Positions 4,911 through 5,189 of a stretch of DNA of 5,189 nt are shown here, in pieces. Position 1 is the first letter of the stretch. Each line of letters begins with the position of its first letter. A program made the position numbers and the translations under genes. The notes below the pieces were generated by a model. The model had not been told where the DNA came from. It ran no database searches and saw only the letters and a program-made list of their open reading frames with translations. Origin of the DNA: CAZRDB01 sp964598695 (GTDB lineage Bacteria > Armatimonadota > Zipacnadia > UBA1398); the NCBI GenBank assembly GCA_964598695.1, contig CAZRDB010000265.1, positions 1 to 5,189 on the forward strand, read 5' to 3'.

Positions 4911-5189
4911 CGCGGCATCGCCCCGCTCGTGAGCCGCGCGAGTGTCTCGGTGACGCTGGGCGCGACGGCCAGGCCCGCGACGATGGAGCAGGCGACGAGC
5001 ACGCCCGGAACCAGCGCCCAGCGGCGGATCGGCCCCTCGTGCGCGACGGCCCTGGGCCGGCCGAACAGCACGCGGCCGACGTGTGCGCTCACGGCGACGA
5101 AGGTGACGGTCAGCCCGACGAGCACCGCCGCCGCGGCGAGACGCTCTCCGGCCGCGAGCGTATCGCGCAGGAGCAGCCACTCGCTGAGG
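4907..5189 (-). CDS. NuoN/HyfF-type membrane (antiporter-like) subunit, C-terminal fragment
   Basis: The last 93 residues of a membrane protein whose start lies beyond the right edge; the frame is open to base 5188. The visible part begins LSEWLLL, like the 'SE(F/W)' entry to the late helices of the Mrp-antiporter/NuoL-M-N/HyfF family. It then has two hydrophobic segments, at about residues 18-42 (containing a buried His36, followed by GRVLFGRP) and 57-80, and a short polar tail ending AMPR. In this family the subunit moves protons or sodium ions and sits directly upstream of the large subunit in Hyf/Ehr operons, as here. Its TGA overlaps the next ATG. The HyfF-like assignment rests on a short, weakly conserved piece plus gene order, so NuoM/HyfB-type alternatives remain possible. 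Confidence 0.72.
   Translation of the reverse strand, partial: LSEWLLLRDTLAAGERLAAAAVLVGLTVTFVAVSAHVGRVLFGRPRAVAHEGPIRRWALVPGVLVACSIVAGLAVAPSVTETLARLTSGAMPR

Noticed and set aside
4911..5180. N-terminal extension of the large subunit upstream of the ATG at 4910
   Set aside because: The frame is open but the translation is Arg-rich and lacks similarity to NuoC, and the region codes for the C-terminus of the membrane subunit in another frame. The ATGA junction gives the natural start.

Overview
The window comes from a very GC-rich bacterium. Third codon positions are almost all G or C, and long overlapping open frames occur on both strands as by-products. Nothing fixes the taxon. A high-GC actinobacterium, a myxococcote or deltaproteobacterium, or a related metagenomic lineage would all fit.

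Layout. (1) Positions 1-1552, + strand: the C-terminal ~516 residues of a long-chain acyl-CoA synthetase (AMP-binding family, FadD15/ACSL type), whose start lies before the window. (2) Positions 1553-2621: a short spacer, a stand-alone DUF3800-family gene on + (1645-2484), and a 137-bp intergenic stretch with hairpins. The DUF3800 gene has looser codon use than its neighbours, including ATA codons not seen in the flanking genes, so it looks like an accessory insertion. (3) Positions 2622-5189, - strand: a tightly packed operon, transcribed right to left, converging on the + strand genes. In transcription order it holds the C-terminus of a NuoN/HyfF-type ion-pumping membrane subunit, a NuoC-NuoD-like (HyfG/HycE-like) large subunit overlapping it by ATGA, and a fused ferredoxin/NuoB-like (HycF-HycG-like) small subunit whose Shine-Dalgarno overlaps the preceding stop.

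The - strand operon is the main point of interest. It has the architecture of a complex I / group 4 hydrogenase-like membrane complex. However, the large subunit has neither CxxC pair that binds NiFe, and the NuoB-like domain keeps only one of the four cysteines expected to hold the proximal/N2 Fe-S cluster. This matches the 'energy-converting hydrogenase related' (Ehr) idea, a complex I relative that cannot be a hydrogenase. Its redox partner and substrate cannot be read from this window. The two ferredoxin clusters on the small subunit look usable, although the first has unusual cysteine spacing.

The acyl-CoA synthetase and the Ehr-like operon are convergent and separated by the DUF3800 gene, so no shared function is implied. 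No RNA gene, CRISPR array, transposase or clear promoter was found.
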